A stretch of 64,000 nt of DNA from Terrimesophilobacter bigeumensis (GCF_039537265.1 NZ_BAABAE010000001.1:62001-126000), one strand, 5' to 3'; counted from the first letter of the stretch, positions 50,679 through 59,995 are shown. Translations and numbers: made by a program. Notes: a model not told the origin generated them from the sequence alone.

Positions 50679-51826
50679 CGCCCCTCCTCCCCTGCGCTGT
50701 GGCGAGATCGCCCGCCGTCTACGCCGGTGATCTCGGCCACGCGCACCTTGCGGCCCTCTCGCAACGAGAGGCTCAGCGCGTCGGCCGTCGCGATCGCTGC
50801 CGTCGCGGCGGAACCGTCGGTGAGCGCCGCAAACTCCGGAAGCGGCTCCCCGCCGAGGAGGAGTCCATGGAAGTAGGACAACTCCTCCTCGATGACGCCC
50901 TGAAGCCACAGGGGTGGCACGAGAGAAGGCTTGCCATACATGATGGCACCGTCCATCGAGCTGTCCGAGTAGATGCGCGCACGGTCTCGATCCTCCGCCT
51001 CGGAGCGGTGCAGCAGGAAGGACTCACGCCGTCCGGGGGCACGCAACTCCACGCCGACGTCCTGCAGGTCGATGCGGATGGCGCCCAGGGTGCCCTCGAT
51101 GAGCACATGATGTTCGGGCCAGCGGAATGCCGATCCGTACTCCAGCGCGGCGAATGCCCGGCCGCCGAACTCGAGCGTGATGACCAGCAGGTCATCCTCG
51201 TCGCCGAACTGCGGTCCCCTGTGAGCGACGTTGCCGCCGACCATGGTGGCTTCGGTCGCCGGGCCCAGGATCGACTGAACGAGATCGAGCTCGTGAATGT
51301 GATGGTAGAGATGACCGCCCGAAAGCTCGCGCTTCTTCTTCCAGGTCACCTCCGGCTGCGGTTCCTCCCAGCCGTTGCGCACCGCGCGGCAGAACAAGAC
51401 GTCGCCGATCGCCCCCTGGGCGATGAGCTCCTTCGCCCTGCGAACCCCGTTCATGAAGTTCATGACGTGCCCCGCCATGAAGAGCACGCCGGCACGATCG
51501 GCCGCCTCGACCATGCGAAGGCAGTCGTCGTAGCCGAGCGCGATGGGCTTCTCGCAAAAAATGTGCTTGCCGTTCTGCGCGGCGAGGATGACCGGTTCGA
51601 CGTGGGCCCAGTTCGGCGACGCGACGATGACCGCATCCACCTCGGGGTCCGAGCAGAGCGCCTCCGTCGACTCGGTCACCCGAGCACCCAGCTCGGAGGC
51701 GAGCGCCTCGGCATGGAGCGGGTCGTGCACGACGGTCACCCTCGCATCCGGCAGGGCGGCGAGCGCCCTGCCCAATGCGGAGCCGAAGTAACCGGCCCCC
51801 ACGAGGCCATATCGAATCTGTTGCAT
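50675..51826 (-). CDS. Gfo/Idh/MocA-family oxidoreductase, candidate 2,7-anhydro-sialic acid oxidoreductase
   Basis: Protein of 383 aa. Rossmann motif IRYGLVGAGYFGSALGRALA, then AVIVASPNWAHVEPVILAAQNGKHIFCEKPIALG (EKP with the catalytic Lys), GHVMNFMNGVRRAKELIAQG, and HLYHHIHELDLVQSILG with the His residues typical of active Gfo/Idh enzymes. In nan clusters of other bacteria a Gfo/Idh enzyme converts 2,7-anhydro-Neu5Ac to Neu5Ac through a keto intermediate. The position between the permeases and nanA-like gene fits that role (inference). Confidence 0.85.
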   Translation of the reverse strand: MQQIRYGLVGAGYFGSALGRALAALPDARVTVVHDPLHAEALASELGARVTESTEALCSDPEVDAVIVASPNWAHVEPVILAAQNGKHIFCEKPIALGYDDCLRMVEAADRAGVLFMAGHVMNFMNGVRRAKELIAQGAIGDVLFCRAVRNGWEEPQPEVTWKKKRELSGGHLYHHIHELDLVQSILGPATEATMVGGNVAHRGPQFGDEDDLLVITLEFGGRAFAALEYGSAFRWPEHHVLIEGTLGAIRIDLQDVGVELRAPGRRESFLLHRSEAEDRDRARIYSDSSMDGAIMYGKPSLVPPLWLQGVIEEELSYFHGLLLGGEPLPEFAALTDGSAATAAIATADALSLSLREGRKVRVAEITGVDGGRSRHSAGEEGR

Positions 51827-51846
51827 CCCTAACCCTTCCTGCAGTG

Positions 51847-52683
51847 TCATTTGACCGAACCCTCCGACAGACCCGCGGCGATGTGCCTCTGGATCGCCAG
51901 GAAGAACACGACCGAGGGAAGGACGACGACGACCGAGGCGGCCATCATGGCCCCCCAGTCGAGGACCTCCGAACCGCTCAGCGAGTACAACGCGACCGAG
52001 ATCGGCATCCGGTCGCTCGAATTGATGAACAGGAGCGCGTAGAGGAACTCATTGAACGAGTTGATGAAGGTGTAGATGGCGGTCGCGACGATTCCCGGCA
52101 GGACGATCGGAGAGGCGATCGAGAGGAAGGTGCGGAACTGGCCCGCGCCGTCGACGTAGGCCGCCTCCTCGATCTCGATCGGTACCGTCTGATAGAACGC
52201 CGTCAGCATCCAGATCGCGTAGGGGATCGAGAACGACAGGTAGGCCAGCACGAGGCCGACATAGGTGTTGGCGAGACCCAGCGAGATCATGATGACCGTG
52301 TAGGGCACGGCGAGCAGGATGGGCGGAAACATGTAGGTGCTGATGAGCAGCTGGGTGAGACGCTGGCCGACCTTGGGGTAGAAGCGCACGATCCCGTATG
52401 CGGCTGTCGTGCTCGCCGCGATGGTGAGCGCCGTCGTCGACAGCGAGATGAGAAGGCTGTTGCCGAGGTTCCCGAGCGCGCCGAGGTCGAACAGCACGTG
52501 CCGGTAGTGCTCGAGCGTCGGCGCGGACGGCCAGAACGAGAGCGGGTCGTGTGCGAGCTCGGGGGCGCTCTTGAGCGACGAGATAACGATCCACAGGAGC
52601 GGGAATGCGGCCGTGATCGCCAGCGCGGTCAGAAAGGTGTAGGGCAGTGTGAACCGCCGGATGGAGACTCTGGCTTTCGTCAT
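51847..52683 (-). CDS. Carbohydrate ABC transporter permease (MalG-like)
   Basis: Protein of 278 aa with six membrane helices. The cytoplasmic EAA loop is EIEEAAYVDGAGQFRTFLSIASPIVLPG. N-terminal PYTFLTALAITAAFPLLWIVISSLKS matches CUT1-family permeases. It pairs with the MalF-like permease encoded just upstream (overlap ATGA 52680-52683) and the lipoprotein at 53623-55002. No ATPase gene is present in the operon, so a shared MsiK-type ATPase is expected. Confidence 0.93.
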   Translation of the reverse strand: MTKARVSIRRFTLPYTFLTALAITAAFPLLWIVISSLKSAPELAHDPLSFWPSAPTLEHYRHVLFDLGALGNLGNSLLISLSTTALTIAASTTAAYGIVRFYPKVGQRLTQLLISTYMFPPILLAVPYTVIMISLGLANTYVGLVLAYLSFSIPYAIWMLTAFYQTVPIEIEEAAYVDGAGQFRTFLSIASPIVLPGIVATAIYTFINSFNEFLYALLFINSSDRMPISVALYSLSGSEVLDWGAMMAASVVVVLPSVVFFLAIQRHIAAGLSEGSVK

Positions 52684-53567
52684 CGGGCCTGAATCCTTTC
52701 CCAGCGATTGATGACACGGAACGCCACTGCGGCCACCGCGAGCAGGAAGACCAGCAAGAGGACCGTCACCGCGGACGCCATGCCGAGCTGGTGCAGTCCC
52801 CACCCGGTGCGGTACGCGTAGATCGGGAGCGTCGTCGTCAGGCCCGCCGGGCCGCCGCCGGTGATGAGGAAGAGCAGCTCGAAGTTGTTGAACACCCAGA
52901 TGGTGCGCAGGATGAGGAGCAGCCCGATGACCTTCTTGATGTGCGGGAGGGTGATGAACCAGAACCGCTGGGCCATGTTGGCCCCGTCGACGAGCGCCGC
53001 CTCCTGTTGATCTCGCGGGACGGTCTTGAGCGCCGCGAGGATGTTGACCATGAACAGCGGCGCGCCGAACCAGATGTTGATCCCGATGACGATCCAGAAC
53101 ACCACGTCAGGTGAGGAGAGAAAGCTCACGTTGCTCTCGGAGAAGCCAAGCTGCGTGAGGAGGTTCGGGAGGAAGCCGTAGACGTCGTTGAGAATCCACC
53201 GCCAGGAGAACCCGATCACGATCGCCGGAAACGCCCACGGGATGATGAGGAGTGTCCTGTAGAGCCCGGAGAGCCGCGGAACCTTCTCCAGGGCCAGTGC
53301 GGCGAAGAATCCGATGAGCAGCTGGCCGAGGACAGAGCCGACGGTCCATTTGATGGAATTGGTGAACGCGTTCCAGAATTCCGGATTGGAGAGCACGAAG
53401 GAGAAGTTCTGGAAGCTCACGAACTCATAGGCCGTACGTAACAGGTTCCGGTTCGTGAAGCTGAAGTAAATGCTCGACAGGACCGGGTAGACGAGCAGAG
53501 CGAGCACGATGAGCATCGCGGGGAGAACGAACCAGATCCTGGCCGACCGCTGCATGCGTACCTTCAT
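52680..53567 (-). CDS. Carbohydrate ABC transporter permease (MalF-like)
   Basis: Protein of 295 aa with six membrane helices. ARIWFVLPAMLIVLALLVYPVLSSIYFSFTNRNL opens the protein, and the EAA loop is DQQEAALVDGANMAQRFWFITLPHIKKV. ATG 53567 gives MKVRMQRSARIW. CUT1-family heterodimer partner of the MalG-like gene. A 55-base gap separates it from the substrate-binding-protein gene. Confidence 0.93.
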   Translation of the reverse strand: MKVRMQRSARIWFVLPAMLIVLALLVYPVLSSIYFSFTNRNLLRTAYEFVSFQNFSFVLSNPEFWNAFTNSIKWTVGSVLGQLLIGFFAALALEKVPRLSGLYRTLLIIPWAFPAIVIGFSWRWILNDVYGFLPNLLTQLGFSESNVSFLSSPDVVFWIVIGINIWFGAPLFMVNILAALKTVPRDQQEAALVDGANMAQRFWFITLPHIKKVIGLLLILRTIWVFNNFELLFLITGGGPAGLTTTLPIYAYRTGWGLHQLGMASAVTVLLLVFLLAVAAVAFRVINRWERIQAR

Positions 53568-53622
53568 ATGATCCCCCTGGCAGGGCGGGACCGGCGGCCG
53601 ATGACCGCCGGTCCCTGAACAG

Positions 53623-55002
53623 CTACTTGAACGAGACCCCGGAAGCGACGAACAGCTGGTTGAGCTTGTCCTGCGCCGACTTCGCGGCATCCTTGACGGG
53701 CGTGCCATTGAGGATGATGTCCTGGAACATGTGCTCGATGACGGCCTGGCTCGTGATGATGCCGGACTGGACCGTCGGGCCGGACTCCATGCCGATCGCC
53801 GACCCGAGTGGGATGACGTCTTCGATGACCGAGACACTATCCGCAAACTGCTTGAGGATGTCGTTGTCCTGGTAGGCGGGGTCGTCGGCGATATCGCTCA
53901 GCGCCGGGAGCATGCCTCCGGGAACCGAGTGGATGAACTCGATGTAGTCGGCGTCGTTGTACAGGCTCTCCACGAACACCTTGGCTGCGCGCTTGTTGTC
54001 GCTGTTGCCCCACACCACGAGCGGGATGTTCGACGTCTCTCCGCCGTAGACCGGGTCCCCGGACTTCAGGCGCGGGAGCGGAGCGGCGGCAATGTCATCG
54101 AGCAGGTCCGGCGATGCCGAAGCGACGCCACTGATGTGGAAGCCGGAGTTGAAGTCGAACGCCGTCTTGCCCTGGTAGAACAGCGTCGCCTGGTCGAGGA
54201 CGTTGTAATTGATGCTGCCCTCGGGGGACGTGGCCTTGTAGAGGTCGACCCAATAGTTGATCCCGTCGATCGCCGCCTTCGAGGTCAGGTCGGCCCGCCC
54301 CTTGTCGTCGATGAGCGAACCGCCGGCCGACTGAACGTAGAAGTTCAGATAGCGGGTGCCCATCAGGTCGTTCGTGCCGAACGGGACCGAGGCACCGTAG
54401 GTCGTCGGCGGATCGTTGAGGGCGATCGCCGCATCCTTGAACTCGTCCCAGGTCGTCGGGACGTCCAGGCCCTTCGCCGCAAGGAGGTCCTTGCGGTACC
54501 ACATGACCTGGGCGTGGGAGTAGACCGGCACCGAATAGCTCTTGCCATCTTTCTGCCCCTCCTTGAGGGCTGCCGCGGAGAAGCGGTCGCGCCCGATGTC
54601 GTCGATGATGTCATCGACCGGCTCGAGCGCATCGACGTTGATCATCTCGACCACCTGGTTCGGAAGTGCCGTGCTGATGTCCGGAACCTGGCCGGAAGCG
54701 AGCCCCGTTGTCCACTTGGTCTCGAACTCGCCCCAGCTGAAGGTCTCGATCGAGATGTTCACCTTCGGGTGCTCAGCGGTGAACTTGTCGGCCATCTTCT
54801 CCATGTACTCCGCGCGCGGGCCCTGGGTGAAGCTGGACCAGAACACGAGATCGCCGGAGAGTTCCCCGGTGTCCGACTCCTCAGGTGCGCCACCCGCGCT
54901 GCAGGACGTCAGCGCCAGAGCTGCGGTGACCGCGCCGGCTGCGATCGCATACCGCCACTTCCTCCGGCCAGCAGAACCGTTCAGGCTGCGTTGGTTGAAC
55001 AT
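53623..55002 (-). CDS. Extracellular substrate-binding lipoprotein, sialic-acid-type carbohydrate transporter
   Basis: Protein of 459 aa. Signal peptide with lipobox LALTSC (Cys about residue 34). The cluster-B periplasmic binding fold shows LVFWSSFTQGPRAEYMEKMADKFTAEHPKVNI, PDISTALPNQVVEMINVDAL, YSVPVYSHAQVMWYRKDLLAAKGLDVPTTWDEF, and KTAFDFNSGFHISGV. Ligand assignment to sialic acid or a derivative rests on the operon. It is the first gene after a strong promoter (TTGACA and TAGGCT) with a GGGAGG ribosome site. Confidence 0.9.
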   Translation of the reverse strand: MFNQRSLNGSAGRRKWRYAIAAGAVTAALALTSCSAGGAPEESDTGELSGDLVFWSSFTQGPRAEYMEKMADKFTAEHPKVNISIETFSWGEFETKWTTGLASGQVPDISTALPNQVVEMINVDALEPVDDIIDDIGRDRFSAAALKEGQKDGKSYSVPVYSHAQVMWYRKDLLAAKGLDVPTTWDEFKDAAIALNDPPTTYGASVPFGTNDLMGTRYLNFYVQSAGGSLIDDKGRADLTSKAAIDGINYWVDLYKATSPEGSINYNVLDQATLFYQGKTAFDFNSGFHISGVASASPDLLDDIAAAPLPRLKSGDPVYGGETSNIPLVVWGNSDNKRAAKVFVESLYNDADYIEFIHSVPGGMLPALSDIADDPAYQDNDILKQFADSVSVIEDVIPLGSAIGMESGPTVQSGIITSQAVIEHMFQDIILNGTPVKDAAKSAQDKLNQLFVASGVSFK

Positions 55003-55023
55003 GATGCCTCCCTTGGTCGTAAG

Positions 55024-55078
55024 ACGTCTGATGTATGACGTTTGCATGAGCCTACGCAGTGATGGGTGGCGATGTCAA
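55024..55078 (-). promoter_or_regulatory. nan operon promoter and operator 2
   Basis: On the minus strand, TTGACA (55073-55078) and TAGGCT (55049-55054) are separated by 18 bases. Just downstream, overlapping the start region, lies ACGTCTGATGTATGACGT (55024-55041, plus-strand reading), which has 5-bp inverted arms and matches operator 1 at 14 of 18 bases. A further half-site GTCAGACGT is at about 55102-55110. Confidence 0.7.
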
Positions 55079-55117
55079 CAAGAATCCGCAGGGAAATGAA
55101 CCGTCAGACGTGGAGAT

Positions 55118-58100
55118 TCAGGCGACTGCGACCTTCGCGGCGCGACGATCCTGGCGGCGCTCCTTCGCCCCCTCCACGAGGTAGTAGAGCACCGGCAGCA
55201 CCACGAGCGTGAGCAGCGTCGACGACACGAGCCCGCCGATCACAACGATCGCGAGCGGCTGCGAGATGAACCCACCATGCCCGGTCAGCCCGATCGCCAT
55301 CGGCAGCAGCGCGAAGATCGTCGCGAGCGCGGTCATCAGGATCGGACGCAGGCGTCGGCTCGCACCGTGCACGATCGCATCGCCCACCTTCATCCCCCTC
55401 TCCCGATACTGGTTCACGAGGTCGATGAGCACGATCGCGTTCGTCACCACGATGCCGATGAGCATGAGCGCACCGACGAGCGAGGCGACGCCGAGCGGAA
55501 CGCCCGACAGCACCTGCAGGATGATGCCCCCGGTCGCTGCGAACGGCACGGAGATGAGCAGCAGCAAGGGCTGCCGCAGGCTCTTGAACGTCGCCACCAT
55601 GACCACGTAGACGATGAGGATGGCAGCCAGGAGAGCGAGGCCGAGCTGGCTGAACGCATCCGCCTGCTGGGAGGTGACGCCGCCGAGCTCGGTGGTCGCT
55701 CCGGCCGGCAGCTCGATGCCGTCGATCGCCTCCTGTACCGCGATGGATGCCGTGCCGACGTCGGCCAGGTTCGGGGTGACGCTCACGGTCGCCGCGCGAA
55801 GGCCCTTGATCGTGGTGATGCTCGCCGGGCCATCCGACCGGTCGACGCTCGCCAGTTCGGAGAGGGCGACCGGGCCGGTGCGGGTGGGCACCTGGAGGTC
55901 GCGGAGTTCCTCGAGGGTGGTTGGGGCATCCGCCGTCTGCAGGTAGATCGACACGGTCTTGTCATCGATGACCGCGGTGCCGGCGAGGGCGGGCTGCATG
56001 GCCTGCGACACCATGGCGCCGATCGCGATCTCGCTGTAGCCGGCCTCCGCAGCCTTGTCCCGGTCGACGACCACCGCGATGTAGGGCTGCGTCTCGGCCA
56101 GGTTGCTCGTGGCCTCGGCGGTGACCGAGAGACCCTGCACCGCGTCGAGCACATTCTGGGCCGCCGTGCGCAGGTCGTCCTGCGTGGTCGCTGTGATGTT
56201 GACCTCGATGTCCGAGGAGGAGAACGATGACCCGGCCCTCGCGAGCGAGACCGTCCCCACGCCGCTCAGTTCGTCGAGGCGGTCGCGCACGTCGTTCTTG
56301 AGCGCATCCTGGTCCGCATCCGGGTCGGTCGTGATCGAGTAGGTGATGCCCCCACCACCGCCGAATGCCGCCGCGAGCGCGCTTCCGCCGCCGATGGAGA
56401 GCTGCACGGTCTCGATCCCGTCGATGTCACGCAGGGCATCCTCGACCCTGGTCGCCGCACGATCCTGGGCGTCGAGGCTCGACCCCCGCGGCAGCGACTG
56501 CGTCACGTTGAGGGTGTTCTGTCCGCTGTCGCCGATGAAGTTGGTCGTCATGCCCGGGATGAGCGCCCCCGTGCCGCCGAGAACGAGGAGGGCGACGACG
56601 ATCGTGATGGCGGGGCGCTTGAGGGTCCAGTGGATGACCGGCAAATAAGCGCGTTGCAGTCGGGTGGGCTTGGCGAGCTCGTCTTCGGCACTCTGGAGGC
56701 CCTCGTGTCTATGCGCCTTGACGTTACCGAGGAACCAGTAGGCGAGAACCGGCACGATCGTGAGCGCCACGAACAGCGATGCGCCGAGCGCGATCGTGAT
56801 GGTGAGCGCGAAGGGGCGGAACAGCTCACCGGTGATGTCGCCGACGAGCGCGATCGGCAGGAACACCGCGACCGTCGTCAGGGTGGATGCCGTGATCGCC
56901 GCCGCGACCTCCTTCACCGCGAGGAGGATCGCCTTCGCCTTCTCCTCGCCGAGCCCCAGATGTCGCTTGATGTTCTCGATGACCACGATCGAGTCGTCGA
57001 CGACACGGCCGATCGCGATCGTCAGCGCTCCGAGCGTGAGGATGTTGAGCGAGTACCCGGTCACCTGCATCCCGATGAAGGTGATGAGCACCGACACCGG
57101 GATCGAGATGGCCGTCACCAGGGTCGAGCGGATCGACAGCAGGAAGATCAGGATGACGATGACCGCGAACAGGAGACCGAGCAGCCCCTCGGTCGTGAGC
57201 GCGTCGATCGACTGCTCGATGAACGGCGCCTGATCGAAGACGACGGTGAACGTCGTGTTGTGGCCGAGCGCCGCCTCGAGCCCGGGCATGGCCTCGTTGA
57301 TCGCGCGGGAGACCGCGACGGTATTGCCATCCGGAGCCTTGGTCACGGCGATCGTGAGCGCCGGCTCGCCGTTCACCCGGGAGATGCTCGTCACCGGGTT
57401 GTCGACGAGTTCGACGTCGGCGACATCCGCGATCGTGAGCGGGCCGGCCATCGAACCGAGCAGGGGCAGCGCCGCGATGGCGTCGACGGAGTGGATGCGG
57501 GAGCCGGACTGCACCGTGAGCGTCGAATCGTCCTCGGTGATCGACCCGCCCGGCAGCAGCACGCCGTTCGAGTTCAGGGCGTCGCGGATGGCCTGCACAC
57601 TGAGGCCGGCGGCGAGCAGCTCAGCGGCATCCGGGGTGATCGTCACCCGCTGACCGACCGCGCCCTGCAGGCTCGCCTCGCGAACGTCGTCGAGCTTCTG
57701 CAGCTCGACGAGGGTCGACGACTGGAGAAGGGCGGCCAGGTCGTTCGCGTCGAGGTCGCTCGTGACCGCGATCTGGACGACCGGGAAGTCGTCGATGCTT
57801 CCGGTGAGGATGCGCGGGTCCGAGTTCTCGGGGAGCGTGTTCTTGATGCGGTTGATCGCCTGCTGGACCTTCTGCTCGGCGGTCGCCAGGTTGGTGCCGT
57901 AGGTGAAGGCCGCGGTCACCGAGGAGAGGTTGGAGGTGGATGTCGCGGTCGTGCTCTCGAGGCCCGGAACGCCCTGGATGGCGGTCTCGATCGGCGTGCT
58001 CAGGTCGTCGTTGACGACCTCGGGGGCAGCGCCGGGGTAGTTCGTGACGATGACCATCTGCGGAAAGGAGACGGAGGGGATGAGCTCCTGCTTGAGCGAA

Positions 58101-58192
58101 GTCAGCGCGAGGGCGCCGAACACGCCGACCACGATCGTCACGAGGGCGATGAGCGCGCGGTTGCGCAGGCTGAAGACGGAAAGCAGATGCAC
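55118..58192 (-). CDS. RND-family efflux transporter (AcrB/SwrC-like)
   Basis: Protein of 1024 aa with the duplicated RND layout: helix 1 (RNRALIALVTIVVGVFGALAL), a porter loop of about 290 residues (FPQMVIVTNYPGAAPEVVND), helices 2-6 with GRVVDDSIVVIENIKRHL (proton-relay Asp pair), then a second half (FKSLRQPLLLLISVPFAATGG, GIVVTNAIVLIDLVNQYRERG). Gram-positive members such as SwrC act without an outer-membrane channel, and no adaptor gene is nearby. Substrate unknown. A palindrome at 58292-58307 lies upstream. Confidence 0.93.
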   Translation of the reverse strand: MHLLSVFSLRNRALIALVTIVVGVFGALALTSLKQELIPSVSFPQMVIVTNYPGAAPEVVNDDLSTPIETAIQGVPGLESTTATSTSNLSSVTAAFTYGTNLATAEQKVQQAINRIKNTLPENSDPRILTGSIDDFPVVQIAVTSDLDANDLAALLQSSTLVELQKLDDVREASLQGAVGQRVTITPDAAELLAAGLSVQAIRDALNSNGVLLPGGSITEDDSTLTVQSGSRIHSVDAIAALPLLGSMAGPLTIADVADVELVDNPVTSISRVNGEPALTIAVTKAPDGNTVAVSRAINEAMPGLEAALGHNTTFTVVFDQAPFIEQSIDALTTEGLLGLLFAVIVILIFLLSIRSTLVTAISIPVSVLITFIGMQVTGYSLNILTLGALTIAIGRVVDDSIVVIENIKRHLGLGEEKAKAILLAVKEVAAAITASTLTTVAVFLPIALVGDITGELFRPFALTITIALGASLFVALTIVPVLAYWFLGNVKAHRHEGLQSAEDELAKPTRLQRAYLPVIHWTLKRPAITIVVALLVLGGTGALIPGMTTNFIGDSGQNTLNVTQSLPRGSSLDAQDRAATRVEDALRDIDGIETVQLSIGGGSALAAAFGGGGGITYSITTDPDADQDALKNDVRDRLDELSGVGTVSLARAGSSFSSSDIEVNITATTQDDLRTAAQNVLDAVQGLSVTAEATSNLAETQPYIAVVVDRDKAAEAGYSEIAIGAMVSQAMQPALAGTAVIDDKTVSIYLQTADAPTTLEELRDLQVPTRTGPVALSELASVDRSDGPASITTIKGLRAATVSVTPNLADVGTASIAVQEAIDGIELPAGATTELGGVTSQQADAFSQLGLALLAAILIVYVVMVATFKSLRQPLLLLISVPFAATGGIILQVLSGVPLGVASLVGALMLIGIVVTNAIVLIDLVNQYRERGMKVGDAIVHGASRRLRPILMTALATIFALLPMAIGLTGHGGFISQPLAIVVIGGLVSSTLLTLVVLPVLYYLVEGAKERRQDRRAAKVAVA

Positions 58193-58291
58193 GAAGGATC
58201 TCCTGGTGATTGAACCGCCGGCGGCGGCGCACGAAAGCGGCGCACTACCTCGTGCCTAGAAGAAGTATTCCACCCGTGGTACGGGCGGATG

Positions 58292-58307
58292 TACTCCGGA
58301 GGGAGTA
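58292..58307. promoter_or_regulatory. Palindrome upstream of the RND gene
   Basis: TACTCC (58292-58297) and GGAGTA (58302-58307) form a perfect inverted repeat with a 4-base spacer in the 159-bp gap 58193-58351. It may be an operator for the pump; no regulator gene adjoins. Confidence 0.4.
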
Positions 58308-58351
58308 ACCACTCCTGGTGCGCGACGTCGGCCCGCCGCGCATCCGCTGCA

Positions 58352-59026
58352 TCACCTGGCCGGGTCGGCGGATCCGTAAAGCTCGGCCAGCTCCCTGCTG
58401 AGCTGACGGGCCCCGAACAACCGGTACAGCGCTCGCGCCATCACCGGCACCCCGCGCCAGAATCGCTCGCGTTCCTCATCCGAATCCATCTCCCGCATCA
58501 GGTAGCCGAGCTGGATGAGCAGGCGATCGCGCGGCATGGTCGCGATGCCGTGGTCACGCATCTCGTCCCACTCCGCCTGCGTGAGCAGCGCGCCGGCGGC
58601 CTCGGGGACGAATCGCTCCTCGTCAGCGAGGTGGGCGTTCAACGCCAGGTTCAGCCGGTCGAGGGCGACCAACAGAGCCGCTCCGCCTCCGAGGCGATCG
58701 GCGCGCCACGCCGCCCTGGCCGCGTCGACCTCGTCCAGGAGGTCGGAGATGTCGGCGTGCTGGGAGCGCATGAGCTCCACGTGCAGAGCGCACGCCGGGC
58801 GGCGCTCGGTCAAGCGGTCCCACAGCGTGATGTCCTCGCCGTGATGGTGGCGGTGAAGGGCACCGGTGATCTCGTCCAGGTGCTCGTCGATCCGCGTCTG
58901 GCGGCGATCGCTGCCGCAGGACTCGACGAGGCCGGGAGCCTTCCCGAAAAGCGTGCGCAGCAGACGGTGGACGATGAGCAGGTCGTCCGTGGCGCATCCG
59001 GCGCCGTCGGCGTCGACAGGACTCAT
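58352..59026 (-). CDS. Hemerythrin-like (HHE) domain protein
   Basis: Protein of 224 aa. The HHE-type four-helix bundle occupies about residues 15-155: LLIVHRLLRTLFG, LDEITGALHRHHHGEDITLW, MRSQHADISDLLDEV and LNLALNAHLADEERFVPEA, giving His and Glu residues for a di-iron centre. The C-terminal 70 residues are helical and polar. Such proteins bind oxygen or sense iron and oxidative stress; the exact role is unknown. It lies 51 bases after the alpha/beta hydrolase gene on the same strand and may be co-transcribed. Confidence 0.87.
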   Translation of the reverse strand: MSPVDADGAGCATDDLLIVHRLLRTLFGKAPGLVESCGSDRRQTRIDEHLDEITGALHRHHHGEDITLWDRLTERRPACALHVELMRSQHADISDLLDEVDAARAAWRADRLGGGAALLVALDRLNLALNAHLADEERFVPEAAGALLTQAEWDEMRDHGIATMPRDRLLIQLGYLMREMDSDEERERFWRGVPVMARALYRLFGARQLSRELAELYGSADPAR

Positions 59027-59077
59027 GGCATTCCTCGTTGTCAGTGTGGTGGTGGTCGGGGCGGCGGGCGGGACCGT

Positions 59078-59947
59078 CTACTCGAGGAACGCCCGGATGC
59101 GACGGGCGACCTCGTCCGGATTGTCGTCCACGATGAAGTGCGCGCCGCCGGGCACGAACTCCACGCGCGTGTGCGGCGCGTCGTCCGGGCTGATGGCGAG
59201 AGCATCCTTCGGCAGCAGGGCGTCATCCGCGCCGAAGAGCACGAGCGTCGGGGTGTGCAGGACCCGCCCGCGGTACGCCCCTCCCATGATCTTCATGAAG
59301 CCGGGAAGGATGAGCTTCCGGTACAACCTGGACGCCGCCTTCGCGCGCGCGGGATCGCGGAGCGCCGACACGTACGCCGCGACATCGTCATCGTTCATCG
59401 GCCGCGCCTCGAAGGCGCGCAGAAGCCAGTGGGCCAGTCGTTGTCGCCCCCGCGAGAGCAGTGCGGGCCCGAGCCCCGGTGTCGCGACCACATACTGGAA
59501 CCAGAGGTGCGGCATCGCCTTGAGCATTCCCGCCATGAGGGCCCGCGACATCCGGATGTACGGGGCGGGGACCGCGATCGCGACGTAACGGCGGATGCGC
59601 TCCGGATGGTTCAGGCACAGGTCGAACCCGACGAGGGCGCCCCAGTCGTGGGCGACGAGGTCGACCTGGTTCAGCCCCAGCTCGTCGAGCAGCGCGAGCA
59701 CGTCGGCCTGAACGGTCGAGGAGTCGTATCCGCCGGGAGGGGCATCCGTCTCCCCAGCGCCGCGCAGGTCCGGGGCGATCGCGTGATGCCGCTCCGCGAG
59801 GGAGGCCATCACCGGCGCCCAGGCGCGCGAGCTCTGCGGAAACCCGTGCAGGAAGAGCACGGGGGCGCCTTCGCCCGTTTCGGTCACGTTCACGCGCAGC
59901 CCATTGGCGGTGATCGTCCGGGATCGGATGTCGACGGCCTCTGTCAT
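59078..59947 (-). CDS. Alpha/beta-fold hydrolase (epoxide hydrolase/haloalkane dehalogenase-like)
   Basis: Protein of 289 aa. The motif LFLHGFPQSSRAWAPVM carries HGFP (oxyanion). The nucleophile elbow is VAHDWGALVGFD with Asp, as in epoxide hydrolases and dehalogenases rather than Ser esterases. TPTLVLFGADDALLP and the His of GGAHFIVDDNP complete the triad. Substrate unknown. It is divergent from a TetR gene with palindromes between them, so probably its regulatory target. Confidence 0.9.
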   Translation of the reverse strand: MTEAVDIRSRTITANGLRVNVTETGEGAPVLFLHGFPQSSRAWAPVMASLAERHHAIAPDLRGAGETDAPPGGYDSSTVQADVLALLDELGLNQVDLVAHDWGALVGFDLCLNHPERIRRYVAIAVPAPYIRMSRALMAGMLKAMPHLWFQYVVATPGLGPALLSRGRQRLAHWLLRAFEARPMNDDDVAAYVSALRDPARAKAASRLYRKLILPGFMKIMGGAYRGRVLHTPTLVLFGADDALLPKDALAISPDDAPHTRVEFVPGGAHFIVDDNPDEVARRIRAFLE

Positions 59948-59957
59948 GGACCATACG

Positions 59958-59995
59958 CTACTACGTTCATAGTAGATTGTCACTAGAAATATAGT
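59958..59995. promoter_or_regulatory. Candidate TetR operators
   Basis: CTACTA (59958-59963) and TAGTAG (59970-59975) form a perfect inverted repeat with a 6-base spacer. A second, ACTAGAAATATAGT (about 59982-59995), has 4-bp arms. Both lie in the 64-bp gap between the divergent hydrolase and TetR genes. Confidence 0.6.
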
